From positions 3,098,616-3,162,615 of the forward strand of contig CP054190.1 in assembly GCA_015709575.1 (NCBI GenBank): DNA of 64,000 nt. The letters are read 5' to 3'. Below the pieces are notes generated by a model. That model did not search any database. It was not told the origin of the DNA and saw only the letters and a list, made by a program, of their open reading frames with translations. The position numbers were made by a program, and so were the translations under genes. The stretch comes from Planctomycetia bacterium (GTDB taxonomy: Bacteria > Planctomycetota > Phycisphaerae > UBA1845 > Fen-1342). The first letter of the stretch is position 1; every line of letters starts with the position of its first letter. Below are positions 24,120 through 34,269 of the stretch, piece by piece.

Positions 24120-26648
24120 TCAGGGGTTCCACGTGACGGTGACAGCGTCCGCCGCCTCGGCCGCATTGGTGCTTTTCGCCAGGTCCACCGTGATCGTGGC
24201 GTTCTGGAACTCGCGGGTCAGCACGGGGCCCGGCATGCTGATCTGGTAGTCCCCGAGCGCTGCGCCGAATTGCGCAGGCCAGTTCACCCAGTCCGGCGGC
24301 GTCTCGAAATACGAGCGCGGCACACCGATCGAATCGCCCGGCCGGCGGACCATCATGCACATGCCCGCCAGCACCCGCGCTTCCTGGAAGCGCCGCGACT
24401 GGTCGTACACGATCTCGCTGTGCGCGGCCATGATGCTCAGGTGCATCCCCGCATCGAGCCAGCCGCGATAGACGTTGATCTCGGTCACCACCCGATCCGG
24501 GAACGGCCGGCAATAGAGCCAGTGGAACGGCTGCTCAAAGTTGAACCCGTCCACCGCGGTGGCCGCCAGCGCGGCGTCGTTCCCGGCGAGGTAATAGGGC
24601 TGCACCGCGAGATTGACCATCAGCCGCATGCCGTTGGCATTCAGCGCCGTGCGGATCGTGCGCAGGTAATCGCACACCGCGGCCCACGTCGCCAGCGTGC
24701 CGCCCGTCGACGGATGGCTCATGTTGTCGAGGAAGACCGCCCGCACGCCGCGGCCCAGCGCCTCGGCGATGATCAGGTCCGCCATCTGCTTGCGCGCCGC
24801 GGGCAGCACCATGTTGACGCTTGCGCGGCGGCCCGCCTCGTCATAGGGCGTCAGGAAATGCGGCGGCGACACGGACTCATACGGGATCGACTCCGGCGGA
24901 AACTTCGCCATCTGCGCCAGCTTGCGGCACTCCGTGCCCGAAAGATACGTGCCGAAGGTGCAGTGCGGGTTGGCCGCCTGCATGGCCTCAATCGTGCGAC
25001 GGATGTGATGCGGACTGTTCACGTTCGGCGAGCTGTCCTGCACGTGGTGCACGAACGGCGTGTTGGCCCACCAGTCCGGGTGGAAGCCGACCGACCCGGG
25101 CTGGATGTACCCCGGCGCGCCCGGCTCGATGAACGAGATCACGTCCAGCCGAGTGTCAGACGAACCCCACGGCATCGGCGCAATCGCGCCGTTTCCGCTC
25201 TCCGGCACCACCGCGCGCACCTGCACCTCGCGAAGCTGACCGTCCCGGCTCACGACCAGCAGGTAGCCGTAGTGATGGCCCGGCGGCAGTTGCCCGCGGT
25301 CAGCCACGATCGTGATCGTGCCCTCGCTGGTAGAGGCGTCGCCCGCGTCCGGCGACACGCTGAGCCAGGCCGCGGTCGAAAACACGCGGAACGGGATGAC
25401 GGTTCCCTGCGGGCGGGCGCGGACGGCCAGCGTCGTCGACGCGCCGGTTCCCAGGTCCACGAACGTCTGCGGCACCGCCAGCGTCGGCGGAGGATTTTCC
25501 CCCGCGACGACCATGCGCACGAACAGCGTGCGGAGCTCGCCGTTGTCAAAGCTCAGGTCGGCGGTCGTCCAGTATTCACCCGGCGACAGCCCGTTGCGAT
25601 TGACCGTCAGCGTGATCACGTGGCCGATGCCGCGGTTGACGCCGCCGGAGGTCGAGAGATTCAGCCACGCCGCGTTCGACGAGATCCGGAATCCGACCAG
25701 CCCCGCGCCGTCATTCCGGACGAACGTCTGGAGCCGCGTCACGAAGTGATCGAAATCCAGCAGTGACTGCCCGACGTGCACCAGCGGCTGATCGGGCGAG
25801 GTGGGCGTGACGCTCGCTACGTTCATCGCTACGTTGACGCGGTGCGTGCGACCGGCGCCGGTCACATCCACCGAGCCGGTGTAGCTGCCGACCGGCAGCC
25901 CCGCCCGGTTCACCACCGCGCGCATCGGCTTGTATTCGCCGGACGACGTACCGGCGTCGTTCTCAATTCGCAGCCACGAGGCGTTCGATTGCGCCTTGTA
26001 CGACAGCGACCCCCCGCCGGAATTCCTGACAAGGAACCCGATCGCCGCGCCGCCGTGCCCGAAGTTGATCGCATCAGCGCTCACGTGCAGCGTGGCCGGC
26101 GCGCCGGGATTGCCCCCATCGCCGTCCGAGCCCCCGCTCGAACCGCCGCCGCCATCGCTGCCGGGGAGATCCTCCGGCAGCGGTGCCGCGTTGCCCACGG
26201 TGATCGGCACGCTGACGGCGTCACGATCCGGAATCTTGATCCGAACCGCGCTGGCGGCATCGCCCCCGACGATCAGGACGCGAAAGATCGTGACCGTAAC
26301 GGTGACAGAGCCGCCATTGGCGACCACCGCCACGCGCGGATCGACCTGCAGCCATTCCGCCCCACCGAGAACTTCAAAGCCGATCGCCGCGCCGGTCTGG
26401 TTGTTGACGGAGAACGTGAGCTGGTTCGCGCTGCTGCCGAACGCCAGCAACGACGGCGTAACCGTCAGGCCGTCGATGATCGTCGTCGTCTGCGTGCCGC
26501 CGACGGCCGTGCTGCTCGTTCCCGGCGAAAACACGCCGAGATCGGTCAGGTCGGTCGGTCCGGCCGGCGTCGGGCCGCAGCCGCCGCCGATGACCAGCGC
26601 CCCCAGCAGCCCGATCGCTCCGACTCGAGCGCTCAACGTGCAACGCAT
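24120..26648 (-). CDS. lipoprotein with four BACON-type repeats and a TIM-barrel glycosidase-like domain
   Basis: The start at 26648 (GGGGGAGAGCC upstream) gives 842 residues with the lipobox GGGC at about 24. Four beta-sandwich repeats of the BACON or choice-of-anchor type lie at about 62-150, 188-277, 290-382 and 390-480; each has a WL core (EWLQVDP, SWLRIEN, AWLNLST, AWLSVSP). Residues about 490-842 look like a TIM barrel of the putative glycoside hydrolase superfamily, with FHPDWWANTPF, RAVFLDNMSHP (likely catalytic Asp) and DGFNFEQPFHWL. I infer a surface carbohydrate-binding and possibly hydrolysing protein. It is leftward, directly upstream of gyrA. Confidence 0.75.
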   Translation of the reverse strand: MRCTLSARVGAIGLLGALVIGGGCGPTPAGPTDLTDLGVFSPGTSSTAVGGTQTTTIIDGLTVTPSLLAFGSSANQLTFSVNNQTGAAIGFEVLGGAEWLQVDPRVAVVANGGSVTVTVTIFRVLIVGGDAASAVRIKIPDRDAVSVPITVGNAAPLPEDLPGSDGGGGSSGGSDGDGGNPGAPATLHVSADAINFGHGGAAIGFLVRNSGGGSLSYKAQSNASWLRIENDAGTSSGEYKPMRAVVNRAGLPVGSYTGSVDVTGAGRTHRVNVAMNVASVTPTSPDQPLVHVGQSLLDFDHFVTRLQTFVRNDGAGLVGFRISSNAAWLNLSTSGGVNRGIGHVITLTVNRNGLSPGEYWTTADLSFDNGELRTLFVRMVVAGENPPPTLAVPQTFVDLGTGASTTLAVRARPQGTVIPFRVFSTAAWLSVSPDAGDASTSEGTITIVADRGQLPPGHHYGYLLVVSRDGQLREVQVRAVVPESGNGAIAPMPWGSSDTRLDVISFIEPGAPGYIQPGSVGFHPDWWANTPFVHHVQDSSPNVNSPHHIRRTIEAMQAANPHCTFGTYLSGTECRKLAQMAKFPPESIPYESVSPPHFLTPYDEAGRRASVNMVLPAARKQMADLIIAEALGRGVRAVFLDNMSHPSTGGTLATWAAVCDYLRTIRTALNANGMRLMVNLAVQPYYLAGNDAALAATAVDGFNFEQPFHWLYCRPFPDRVVTEINVYRGWLDAGMHLSIMAAHSEIVYDQSRRFQEARVLAGMCMMVRRPGDSIGVPRSYFETPPDWVNWPAQFGAALGDYQISMPGPVLTREFQNATITVDLAKSTNAAEAADAVTVTWNP

Positions 26649-26798
26649 GGCTCTCCCCCAATGCCGGATCGCGGGCCGGAGGAGACCCCGCCCGAAACCG
26701 CTACCGGCAAGTGAACTCTCTAAACTTCCTGCCGTGGCGGCAAGCTGGGAAAGGCGGTATTCGGAACTTGCAGAGGCGCAGGCGAAGCGTGGCAGGCG

Positions 26799-28535
26799 TT
26801 ACCGGATGCTCAGCCCGACCAGCGTCAGGTCGTCCGATCGCTCGGCCAGGCCGGCGAAGCGGCGGATGTCCCAGACGATGTTCTTCAGCGTCTGATACGT
26901 ATCATTGGCGTTGCGGTAACTCTTCATCGCGTGAATCAGGCGGTCACGCCCGAACAGCTCCTGGTTGAAGTTCATCGCTTCATTGACGCCGTCTGTGCAC
27001 AGCAGCAGGAAATCGCCGCGTTCCAGCGGAACGGCGTGAGCCTGATAAACCTCGTTCGGCTCAATGCCGAGCACCAGCCCGCCCTCGTCCAGCAGGCGCA
27101 CTTCACCACCCCGCATCAGCAGCAGCGGCTCATGACCGGCGCTGCAGTAGGTCAGCGTGCGGGCGTCGTCGTCGATGGCGCACAGCAGCATGGTGACGAA
27201 CTCGTGCGGCGCGGTTTCCGTGTACACATGCGTGTTGAGGCGGGTAAGGATCTCGCCGATGCTGGCCGCGTAGCGGGCGGAGGCGCGCAAGGCCCCACGA
27301 ACCGATCCCATCAGCAGGGAAGCCGGCACGCCCTTGCCCGCGACGTCCGCGACAGCGGCCGCGAAACGGCCGTCAGCCAGCGTCAGAAAATCGCAGAAAT
27401 CGCCGCTGACGTGCTGGCTGGGCTCGAAAATCCAGGCAGCGTCGATCCGCGGGTGACGCGGGGCCGACGTTCGGATCATCCGCGCCTGCACCTGTCCGGC
27501 CAGCTTCACCTGCCGCTCCAGTTCCGCGCGCCGAAGCCGCTCATCGATCAACTGCGCATGCACAATGGCGGTGGCCGCCTGCGACGCGACCGCGCGCAGC
27601 AGGTTTCGCTGCGCGCTGCGGAAGCGCTGCCTCGCGCCGGTATAGACGCGCAGCACGCCGATCGGACGGCCGCGATAGCTCATGCCGGCCACCAGCGCGC
27701 TGAACAGCCCTTCACGGCGCGCCTCTTCGGGATACTGCGTCCGCGGGTCCGACTGCATGTCGTCCACGGCGACGATCGTGCCGCTCAGCGCTTCGTCGTC
27801 GATGCGATTGTCGGCCCGCACGATCCGGCTGCGATTGAGATACTCGGGCGAGAGGCCGAAAATCGCCCGCATTTCCAGTTCGTCGGTGCGCGGGTTGTAC
27901 AGCCGCAGGCTGGCCGCCTTGGCGCGCATGACCCGCGCCGTATCGGCGACGATGTGGTCGAGGATCTTCTGCAAATCCTCATCGCCGGTAAGCAGTTCCG
28001 CGATATCGCCGACCAGCGCCAGCTCCTCCGCCGCCGCGTGCGCCCGCGCCTCGCGCCGGCACCAGCCGGAGAGCAGCCGCGCCGCCCATCTGGCCGCCAC
28101 CACGATGCGCGAAAGATCCGACGCCTCGGTCTGCCGCGAGCGCAGAGCGGAATCCGGCCCGTCGGCCACCGCCACGAACCCGATCCGGCGATCATCCAGG
28201 TGTACCGGCGCCGCCACAAACGTCACGCCCTCAAATGCCACCATCACGACGTGCCCGCCGCCTTCGTCGGCGCCGTGATGCAGCGCCGGCGGCGTGGAAA
28301 TCGACGCCGTGGCCGACATGGCGGCCGCGTGCCCCGCCGCGGCGTGGACCGTCGATTGCGACGCCAGCGCCAGCTCGCGCGGCGCTGCAGCCTGTCCACC
28401 AGCCGCCGGACGCGCGGCGGATTCACAGATCAACCGCCCCAGCCCGTCATAGGCCGCCAGCCGCAGCCCCGCAGCGCGCGCCAGCCCCTCGACGAAATCC
28501 TCGAGCAGCGACATGTCGAGCATTTCACGGAGCAT
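26799..28535 (-). CDS. GAF-SpoIIE (RsbU-like) PP2C phosphatase
   Basis: I use the Met at 28535, with GAGGG upstream, giving 578 residues. The N-terminal part resembles sensor domains; a GAF domain lies at about 175-335 (ILDHIVADTARVMRAKAASLRLYN). The C-terminal 230 residues form a SpoIIE-type PP2C domain with the metal-binding segments SGDFCDF, VADVAGKGVPASLLMG, CTDGVNEAMN and the final SDDLTLV. Such proteins dephosphorylate anti-anti-sigma factors in partner-switching pathways. No anti-anti-sigma gene is adjacent, so the target is unknown. Confidence 0.9.
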   Translation of the reverse strand: MLREMLDMSLLEDFVEGLARAAGLRLAAYDGLGRLICESAARPAAGGQAAAPRELALASQSTVHAAAGHAAAMSATASISTPPALHHGADEGGGHVVMVAFEGVTFVAAPVHLDDRRIGFVAVADGPDSALRSRQTEASDLSRIVVAARWAARLLSGWCRREARAHAAAEELALVGDIAELLTGDEDLQKILDHIVADTARVMRAKAASLRLYNPRTDELEMRAIFGLSPEYLNRSRIVRADNRIDDEALSGTIVAVDDMQSDPRTQYPEEARREGLFSALVAGMSYRGRPIGVLRVYTGARQRFRSAQRNLLRAVASQAATAIVHAQLIDERLRRAELERQVKLAGQVQARMIRTSAPRHPRIDAAWIFEPSQHVSGDFCDFLTLADGRFAAAVADVAGKGVPASLLMGSVRGALRASARYAASIGEILTRLNTHVYTETAPHEFVTMLLCAIDDDARTLTYCSAGHEPLLLMRGGEVRLLDEGGLVLGIEPNEVYQAHAVPLERGDFLLLCTDGVNEAMNFNQELFGRDRLIHAMKSYRNANDTYQTLKNIVWDIRRFAGLAERSDDLTLVGLSIR

Positions 28536-28625
28536 CGGCGGCAACCCTCGCGGCGGGATTATCGTCGGCGGCGCGCCAACCGGCAAAGCAGCGCGTCGAA
28601 CAGCCCCGGATTGCATGCCGGGGGG

Positions 28626-28654
28626 TTGACGGGTGCGGGCCGCGGTCGGATAGT
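28626..28654 (+). promoter_or_regulatory. candidate promoter for the small lipoprotein gene
   Basis: TTGACG (28626-28631) is separated by 17 nt from GATAGT (28649-28654), giving five and four matches to the consensus hexamers. It lies about 100 bp upstream of the ATG at 28754 and may also drive the isomerase-like gene that follows. Confidence 0.45.
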
Positions 28655-28753
28655 TCGGCCGGGCGTCACGCGCGACATCGCGCCGCGCGGAGTGCCCGAT
28701 CCGCCGCGACGGCCGGGGCTGCTGCCTCGGCCCCAGCCATTCAGGACTCCGCC

Positions 28754-28912
28754 ATGCGTCGCAACCTGCTCAAGACCCTCTCGCTCGCCGCCGCGGGCGC
28801 AATCGTGTTCCAGACGACCTCCTGCATCGACGTCACCTCCGGCGTCACCGCCATCGCCACGACGGTTACGGCCGGCGGCGTGATTTACCTGATCACGCGC
28901 GTGCTGGAATAG
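28754..28912 (+). CDS. 52-residue lipoprotein
   Basis: A short gene with an AGGA ribosome binding site, a basic start (MRRNLLKTLSLAAAG) and a lipobox-like TTSC at about 21-24. The remaining 28 residues (DVTSGVTAIATTVTAGGVIY) are Thr/Ala/Val-rich and end in a charged tail. It would be anchored in a membrane as a very short lipoprotein. The next gene starts 4 nt after its stop, so the two are probably in one operon. Confidence 0.65.
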   Translation: MRRNLLKTLSLAAAGAIVFQTTSCIDVTSGVTAIATTVTAGGVIYLITRVLE

Positions 28913-28916
28913 GGCG

Positions 28917-29720
28917 GTGAGCGCTGCGCGGTGCGATCCCCTGCCACCGGGGCGCCCCGCGGTCTTCATTGCCTGCCGCGTCCCGACCTATCGTCCGTTT
29001 GAGGACGAGGCGCTTGAACATCTCGCGGCGCTTGGCGTCGGCGCCGTCGAGATCCGCGTGCCGCGACCGGAGCAGCTCGATACCGTCGCAGGCGAACTGG
29101 CACACTTCGGCATTCGCGCTTCGACGCTGCATGCCGAGTGCGACGTCAATCGGCCGGATTGCGCCACGCATTTCGCGAGCCAGCTCCCCGCGTTTACGAA
29201 GCTCGGCACAGGCATCGCCCTGGTCTGCCCCCGCCCGGAGCATTCGCCGCGGGAAATCGTGCAGGATCGCTTGCGGCAGTGCGCGCGGGCCGCGGCCGCC
29301 GCGGGCGTCGTGCTGGCCGTCGAGACGCACCCGCCCATCGCGCATCACGCGGTGGAATGGCGGCGAACGCTCGCCGCCGTTAATCACCCGGCGCTGCGCC
29401 TGAACTTCGACACCGCCAACGTGTACTTCTACAACGAGCACGCCGACGCCGTGTCCGAAGCGCGGCAGGTGGCGGACACCGTCGCGGCAGTACACATCAA
29501 AGACACGCCGGGAGGATTCGGCCTGCGCGACTTTCCAGCGCTGGGCCGCGGGACCGTGAACTTCCACGGAGTCATCCGCGAGCTGCTGGCGGCGGGGTTC
29601 GCCGGACCGCTGACGCTCGAAATCGAGGGGACCGCCGGCGAAACACGCACCCGGGAAATGATCCGCGAGCGAATCGCCGAATCCGTCGGCTATCTTCGCG
29701 GTGTGCTGAGCGGGATCTGA
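28917..29720 (+). CDS. sugar phosphate isomerase/epimerase-like (xylose isomerase-type TIM barrel) protein
   Basis: The 267-residue protein starts at a GTG at 28917 preceded by AGGG. It has the AP-endonuclease-2/xylose-isomerase-like barrel: GVGAVEIRVP near the N-terminus, VLAVETHPPIAHH (metal-binding Glu), LRLNFDTANVYFY (Asp), VAAVHIKDTPGG (His and Asp) and LTLEIEGT (Glu). This family acts on sugars and keto acids; the substrate here cannot be predicted. It is coupled to the small lipoprotein gene. Confidence 0.85.
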   Translation: MSAARCDPLPPGRPAVFIACRVPTYRPFEDEALEHLAALGVGAVEIRVPRPEQLDTVAGELAHFGIRASTLHAECDVNRPDCATHFASQLPAFTKLGTGIALVCPRPEHSPREIVQDRLRQCARAAAAAGVVLAVETHPPIAHHAVEWRRTLAAVNHPALRLNFDTANVYFYNEHADAVSEARQVADTVAAVHIKDTPGGFGLRDFPALGRGTVNFHGVIRELLAAGFAGPLTLEIEGTAGETRTREMIRERIAESVGYLRGVLSGI

Positions 29721-29831
29721 GCCTCGCGGCCGGGTCAAGCGTCTGCCAGGGCGCTGGCCGCTTCCGGATCAACGCTCGTCCCCGGCGCCGCCCGCTGCTT
29801 CACAACGCCCGCGCCCGCACGCGAGACCGGA

Positions 29832-31313
29832 TCACGATTCACTCGCGGCCCGGATTCGCTTCAGCTCCCCCGTCGTGCTGTAGCCTTCCACCAGCTCCAC
29901 CAGCGCCACCCGACCCCCGCGACGCTCCACCACCTCGCGCCCGATCACGTCCTTCCCGGCCCAATCGCTGCCCTTCACCAGAACGTCCGGCTGAAGCGCC
30001 TCGATCAGCCGCAGCGGATCCGGCTCGTCGAAGACGGCCACGTAATCCACGGATTGCAGCGCGCTGAGCATGCGGGCGCGATCCTCCTGCCGGCGGATCG
30101 GCCGATCCTCCCCCTTCCCAAGGGCGCGCACCGAAGCATCGCTGTTGAGACCCACCACCAGCAGGCTGCCCAGGCCGCGGGCCTGCTCCAGCAACTCCAC
30201 GTGCCCGGGATGAAGAATGTCGAAGCAGCCGTTGGTGAACACCACCGTCTCGCCCCGCTGCCGCCGCGCGCTCAGCTCCGCCGCCAGTTCCGCCGCAACG
30301 CGCACTTTCCCCCGCCCCGCGCCAAGCCGCGCATCCAGTTCGCGCAGCACCTCCTCCCGCGTGATCGGCACGCAGCCGAACTTGCTGACCTCCAGGCCGC
30401 CGGCGATGTTCGCCAGGCGCACGGCGTCGTCGAGGCTCGCGCCCGCGGCCGTCGCCACCGCCAGCATCGCCAGCACCGCGTCGCCTGCGCCGGTGTTGTC
30501 GTACACGGCGCGCGGCTGCGTCGGGAAGTGCCGCCCCACCCCGGCCGCGTCCACCAGCAGCGCCCCGTCCCGCCCGAGCGTGACCAGCACCTGCTGGCAC
30601 CCCAGCCGCCGCACCAGCTCCGCCGTTCGGGCCGTGAGTTCGTCATCCGGCGCGGAGCCGCCGATCGCCAGCTCCAGCTCGGCGCGATTCGGCGTGAGCA
30701 ACGTGCAGCCGGCGAACTTGCTCCAGTCACGGGTGCGCGGCGGGTCCACGTACACGGGAATCCCGCGCCGCCGTGCCTCGCGAATCACGGCCGCCGTCAG
30801 CTCCGGCGACAGCAGCCCCTTGGCGTAGTCCTCGAGACAGACCACCTCCGCATCACTCAGGCCGGATTGAATCGCGGCCAGCAGCCGCTGCGCATCCGCC
30901 GCCGACGCCGGCCGCACGATCTCATCGTCCACCCGCAGCATCTGCTGACGGTGGCGATGCTCGGCCAGGCCCACCAGGCGCGTCTTGGTGATCGTCGGGC
31001 GATCCGCCACCTCCAGCAGGCCGCTCACGTCCGCCCCCGCCTCGCGCAGCTTGCCGGCGACCAGCGCCCCGTCAGCGTCGCGCCCGACCAGCCCGATGCA
31101 GCGGACACGCGCCCCCAGCGCGCAGATGTTCATCGCGACCGACCCGGCCCCGCCCACCTGGTCGTGTCGCTCGACAACGCGAATGACCGGAACCGGCGCC
31201 TCCGGGCTGATCCGCTCGGCGTCGCCGTAGAGATAGCGGTCCAGCATGAAATCGCCGACCAGCAGCACGCGCCGGCCGGTGAATTGGTCCACCACCGCGG
31301 TCAGTTCGTTCAT
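29832..31313 (-). CDS. hldE: bifunctional heptose 7-phosphate kinase / heptose 1-phosphate adenylyltransferase
   Basis: The 493-residue protein has an N-terminal PfkB-type kinase domain (GGAGSVAMNICALGARV, and NTGAGDAVLAML with the catalytic Asp) and a C-terminal nucleotidyltransferase domain (FTNGCFDILHPGHVELL, NSDASVRALGKG, VLVKGSDWAGKDVIG). Together they supply ADP-heptose for the lipopolysaccharide inner core, showing that this organism makes a Gram-negative type outer membrane. Length and domain order match the fused HldE (RfaE) form. It follows sucC by 38 bp on the same strand. Confidence 0.97.
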   Translation of the reverse strand: MNELTAVVDQFTGRRVLLVGDFMLDRYLYGDAERISPEAPVPVIRVVERHDQVGGAGSVAMNICALGARVRCIGLVGRDADGALVAGKLREAGADVSGLLEVADRPTITKTRLVGLAEHRHRQQMLRVDDEIVRPASAADAQRLLAAIQSGLSDAEVVCLEDYAKGLLSPELTAAVIREARRRGIPVYVDPPRTRDWSKFAGCTLLTPNRAELELAIGGSAPDDELTARTAELVRRLGCQQVLVTLGRDGALLVDAAGVGRHFPTQPRAVYDNTGAGDAVLAMLAVATAAGASLDDAVRLANIAGGLEVSKFGCVPITREEVLRELDARLGAGRGKVRVAAELAAELSARRQRGETVVFTNGCFDILHPGHVELLEQARGLGSLLVVGLNSDASVRALGKGEDRPIRRQEDRARMLSALQSVDYVAVFDEPDPLRLIEALQPDVLVKGSDWAGKDVIGREVVERRGGRVALVELVEGYSTTGELKRIRAASES

Positions 31314-31351
31314 CTCAGCATCCCGGCAAACCCCGCCCCCACACGCGGATT

Positions 31352-32512
<1,161 letters not shown>

Positions 32513-32725
32513 CCGAACTCTCCGACTGAGCCGCGCACCGGACTTTCCGGGCCGCAAAACGGCAGTCTACCGGCGGCCGTCCGCGCTCGCCAACGCCGCG
32601 CCGCGGTCGCCGCCATCTCAACTCGGTCCGCTGCACGGCGCGTCCGCCCCGCGATGCTACCGGACGAAGCACGTCTCCTTCGCGCCGATTTTGCACCTCA
32701 TTTTTCTCTCGCACTTCCCCATGCG

Positions 32726-32731
32726 TATAAT
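32726..32731 (+). promoter_or_regulatory. TATAAT -10 element
   Basis: A perfect TATAAT lies 25 bp before the ATG at 32757. The -35 position (about 32703-32708) reads TTTCTC and is weak. If used, the leader would be about 19 nt. Confidence 0.4.
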
Positions 32732-32756
32732 GCGGATGAGCGAGAAAGGCGCAGGG

Positions 32757-33014
32757 ATGATGATCCGCAAGAAACTCCTCACGACCGTTCGCTGCCTGCC
32801 GCGCTGCGGGTTTGCCGGGACGGAGGTGCGCCTGGTGCAGCTCGATCTCCGCGGCGATTCGGATGAGTCGCTGCTGAAGGAGGAGCTGCAGGCGTGGTTC
32901 GAGAGCCTCGGCATCGACGACGCCATCTTTGACGTCGGCGTGGACGCCGATGGGCCGTTCGCTGTGGTCAACGACGACGCCTACTCGAGCGATTGGGGCG
33001 ACCCGCTGCTCTGA
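32757..33014 (+). CDS. small hypothetical protein
   Basis: This encodes 85 residues: a basic, hydrophobic beginning (MMIRKKLLTTVRCLPRCGF), then VRLVQLDLRGDSDESLLKEELQAWFESLG and an acidic end (DDAYSSDWGDPLL). The codon pattern is strongly G/C at third positions, supporting a real gene. I do not recognise a family. A second ATG at 32760 and one at 32736 are alternative starts. Confidence 0.55.
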   Translation: MMIRKKLLTTVRCLPRCGFAGTEVRLVQLDLRGDSDESLLKEELQAWFESLGIDDAIFDVGVDADGPFAVVNDDAYSSDWGDPLL

Positions 33015-33036
33015 GCGCGCCGCGGCGCGCCATCGG

Positions 33037-33504
33037 CTAACCGGTCGAACGTTCGCAGAGTGTCTCCGCCAGCCGCGCCGCAAGCCGCTCCGTCTCCTCC
33101 GCGTCGAGCGCGGTCCGCCGCGCAGCGGGCCGATCCCAGATCGGCCGCCCCCACCAGCCGTCCGCCAGGTAGCGCGGCACGACGTGACAGTGAAGGTGCG
33201 GCGTCAGGTTGCCCAGCATCGCGACGTTGAGCTTGTCCGGCTCGCAGACGCGCTGCACCGCCTCCGAGATGGCCGCCGCGTCCTCGATCCAGTCATGCCG
33301 CTCGGCGGCCGTCAGCTCGTGAAGCTCCACCACGTGACGTCGCGCGAACAGAATGCAGTACCCGCGGAAATCCCCGTCGTCCTGCAGCGCGACCACCCCT
33401 GATCGCAGCCGCGCCACAACGCGCTTCATCGCGCCGTCCGTCCCCGCGCAGACGCCGCACCCATGACCGTCCCGCTTCCGAAGCCAACCCGCTCGATCCA
33501 TCAC
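33037..33504 (-). CDS. HIT-family nucleotide-binding protein
   Basis: The 155-residue product contains the histidine triad HLHCHVVPR near the C-terminal third, together with NVAMLGNLTPHLHCHV and an upstream HVVELHEL segment. HIT proteins hydrolyse or transfer nucleotidyl groups from substrates such as Ap4A or AMP-amides. Near the start is a CGVC pair that could bind zinc. The start is GTG at 33504 or ATG at 33501. It is convergent with the small gene to its left and divergent from the sigma-factor gene to its right. Confidence 0.9.
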   Translation of the reverse strand: MMDRAGWLRKRDGHGCGVCAGTDGAMKRVVARLRSGVVALQDDGDFRGYCILFARRHVVELHELTAAERHDWIEDAAAISEAVQRVCEPDKLNVAMLGNLTPHLHCHVVPRYLADGWWGRPIWDRPAARRTALDAEETERLAARLAETLCERSTG

Positions 33505-33587
33505 GCCCGCACTCCCGCAGTCCCGTCATGATAGACGGTCGCGCGCTGGCGGACCGGCCGCCGCGCGGGTATCAATCCGCGACGCGC

Positions 33588-34226
33588 ATGTCCGATTCCA
33601 ACCCGCCCATTCCCGCCGCCACACTCGCTGACCTGGCGCAGCGCGCAGCGCTCGGCGAGGAAGACGCCTTCGAGTTGATTTACGCGCGGCTGGCCGGAGG
33701 CCTCAAGCGGTTCCTGACGAAGCGATGCGGTCGCCGGCCGGAGCTGGTCGAGGAACTGGCCCAGCGCGCCTGGGTCGAGCTGTGGCGCGCGCTGCGCGAG
33801 CAACGCTACGACCCGCAGAAGGCCGCCGTCACCACCTATCTCTACTCACTCACGATCAAATTATGGCTCAAGTACGCCCGCGAATCTCGATTGCTGACCG
33901 CGTCTGACGACGTGCTGCTCGGAATCCTCGAGCCAACCGGCGCAGCGCACCCCGCCGACAAGCTGCACCTGGCGGAACTGCTCGAAACGTTGCGGCAATC
34001 CCTGTCGTCCGATAATGGCGATCACAGCTTGACGCCAGTCGAGCGCAGCGTCGTAGAATGGACCGCCGACGGCATCGGCGAGCGGGAGATTTCGCGCCGC
34101 CTGGGCCTGGCGGCCAGCACTGTCCACGCCCATAAACACCGTGCGCTGGAGAAAATCCGCAACCATCTGGCCCTCCGCGGCTTCCGGGGAAGCGGCGCCG
34201 AGCGCGGAGAGCCTGACGCCGAATAA
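33588..34226 (+). CDS. ECF-type sigma-70 family sigma factor
   Basis: The 212-residue protein has region 2 (ALGEEDAFELIYARL..., LVEELAQRAWVELWRALREQRYDPQKAAVTTYLYSLTIKLWLKYARE) and region 4 with a helix-turn-helix (TADGIGEREISRRLGLAASTVHAHKHRALEKI). I start it at the ATG at 33588. The next gene, 43 bp downstream, encodes a membrane anti-sigma factor, so the two form a regulatory pair; the sigma factor probably also controls its own operon. Target genes are unknown. Confidence 0.9.
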   Translation: MSDSNPPIPAATLADLAQRAALGEEDAFELIYARLAGGLKRFLTKRCGRRPELVEELAQRAWVELWRALREQRYDPQKAAVTTYLYSLTIKLWLKYARESRLLTASDDVLLGILEPTGAAHPADKLHLAELLETLRQSLSSDNGDHSLTPVERSVVEWTADGIGEREISRRLGLAASTVHAHKHRALEKIRNHLALRGFRGSGAERGEPDAE

Positions 34227-34269
34227 CGGTCATCGCCCGGGCTGCGGTCCGGGCGTCCGGAGTGTTTTC

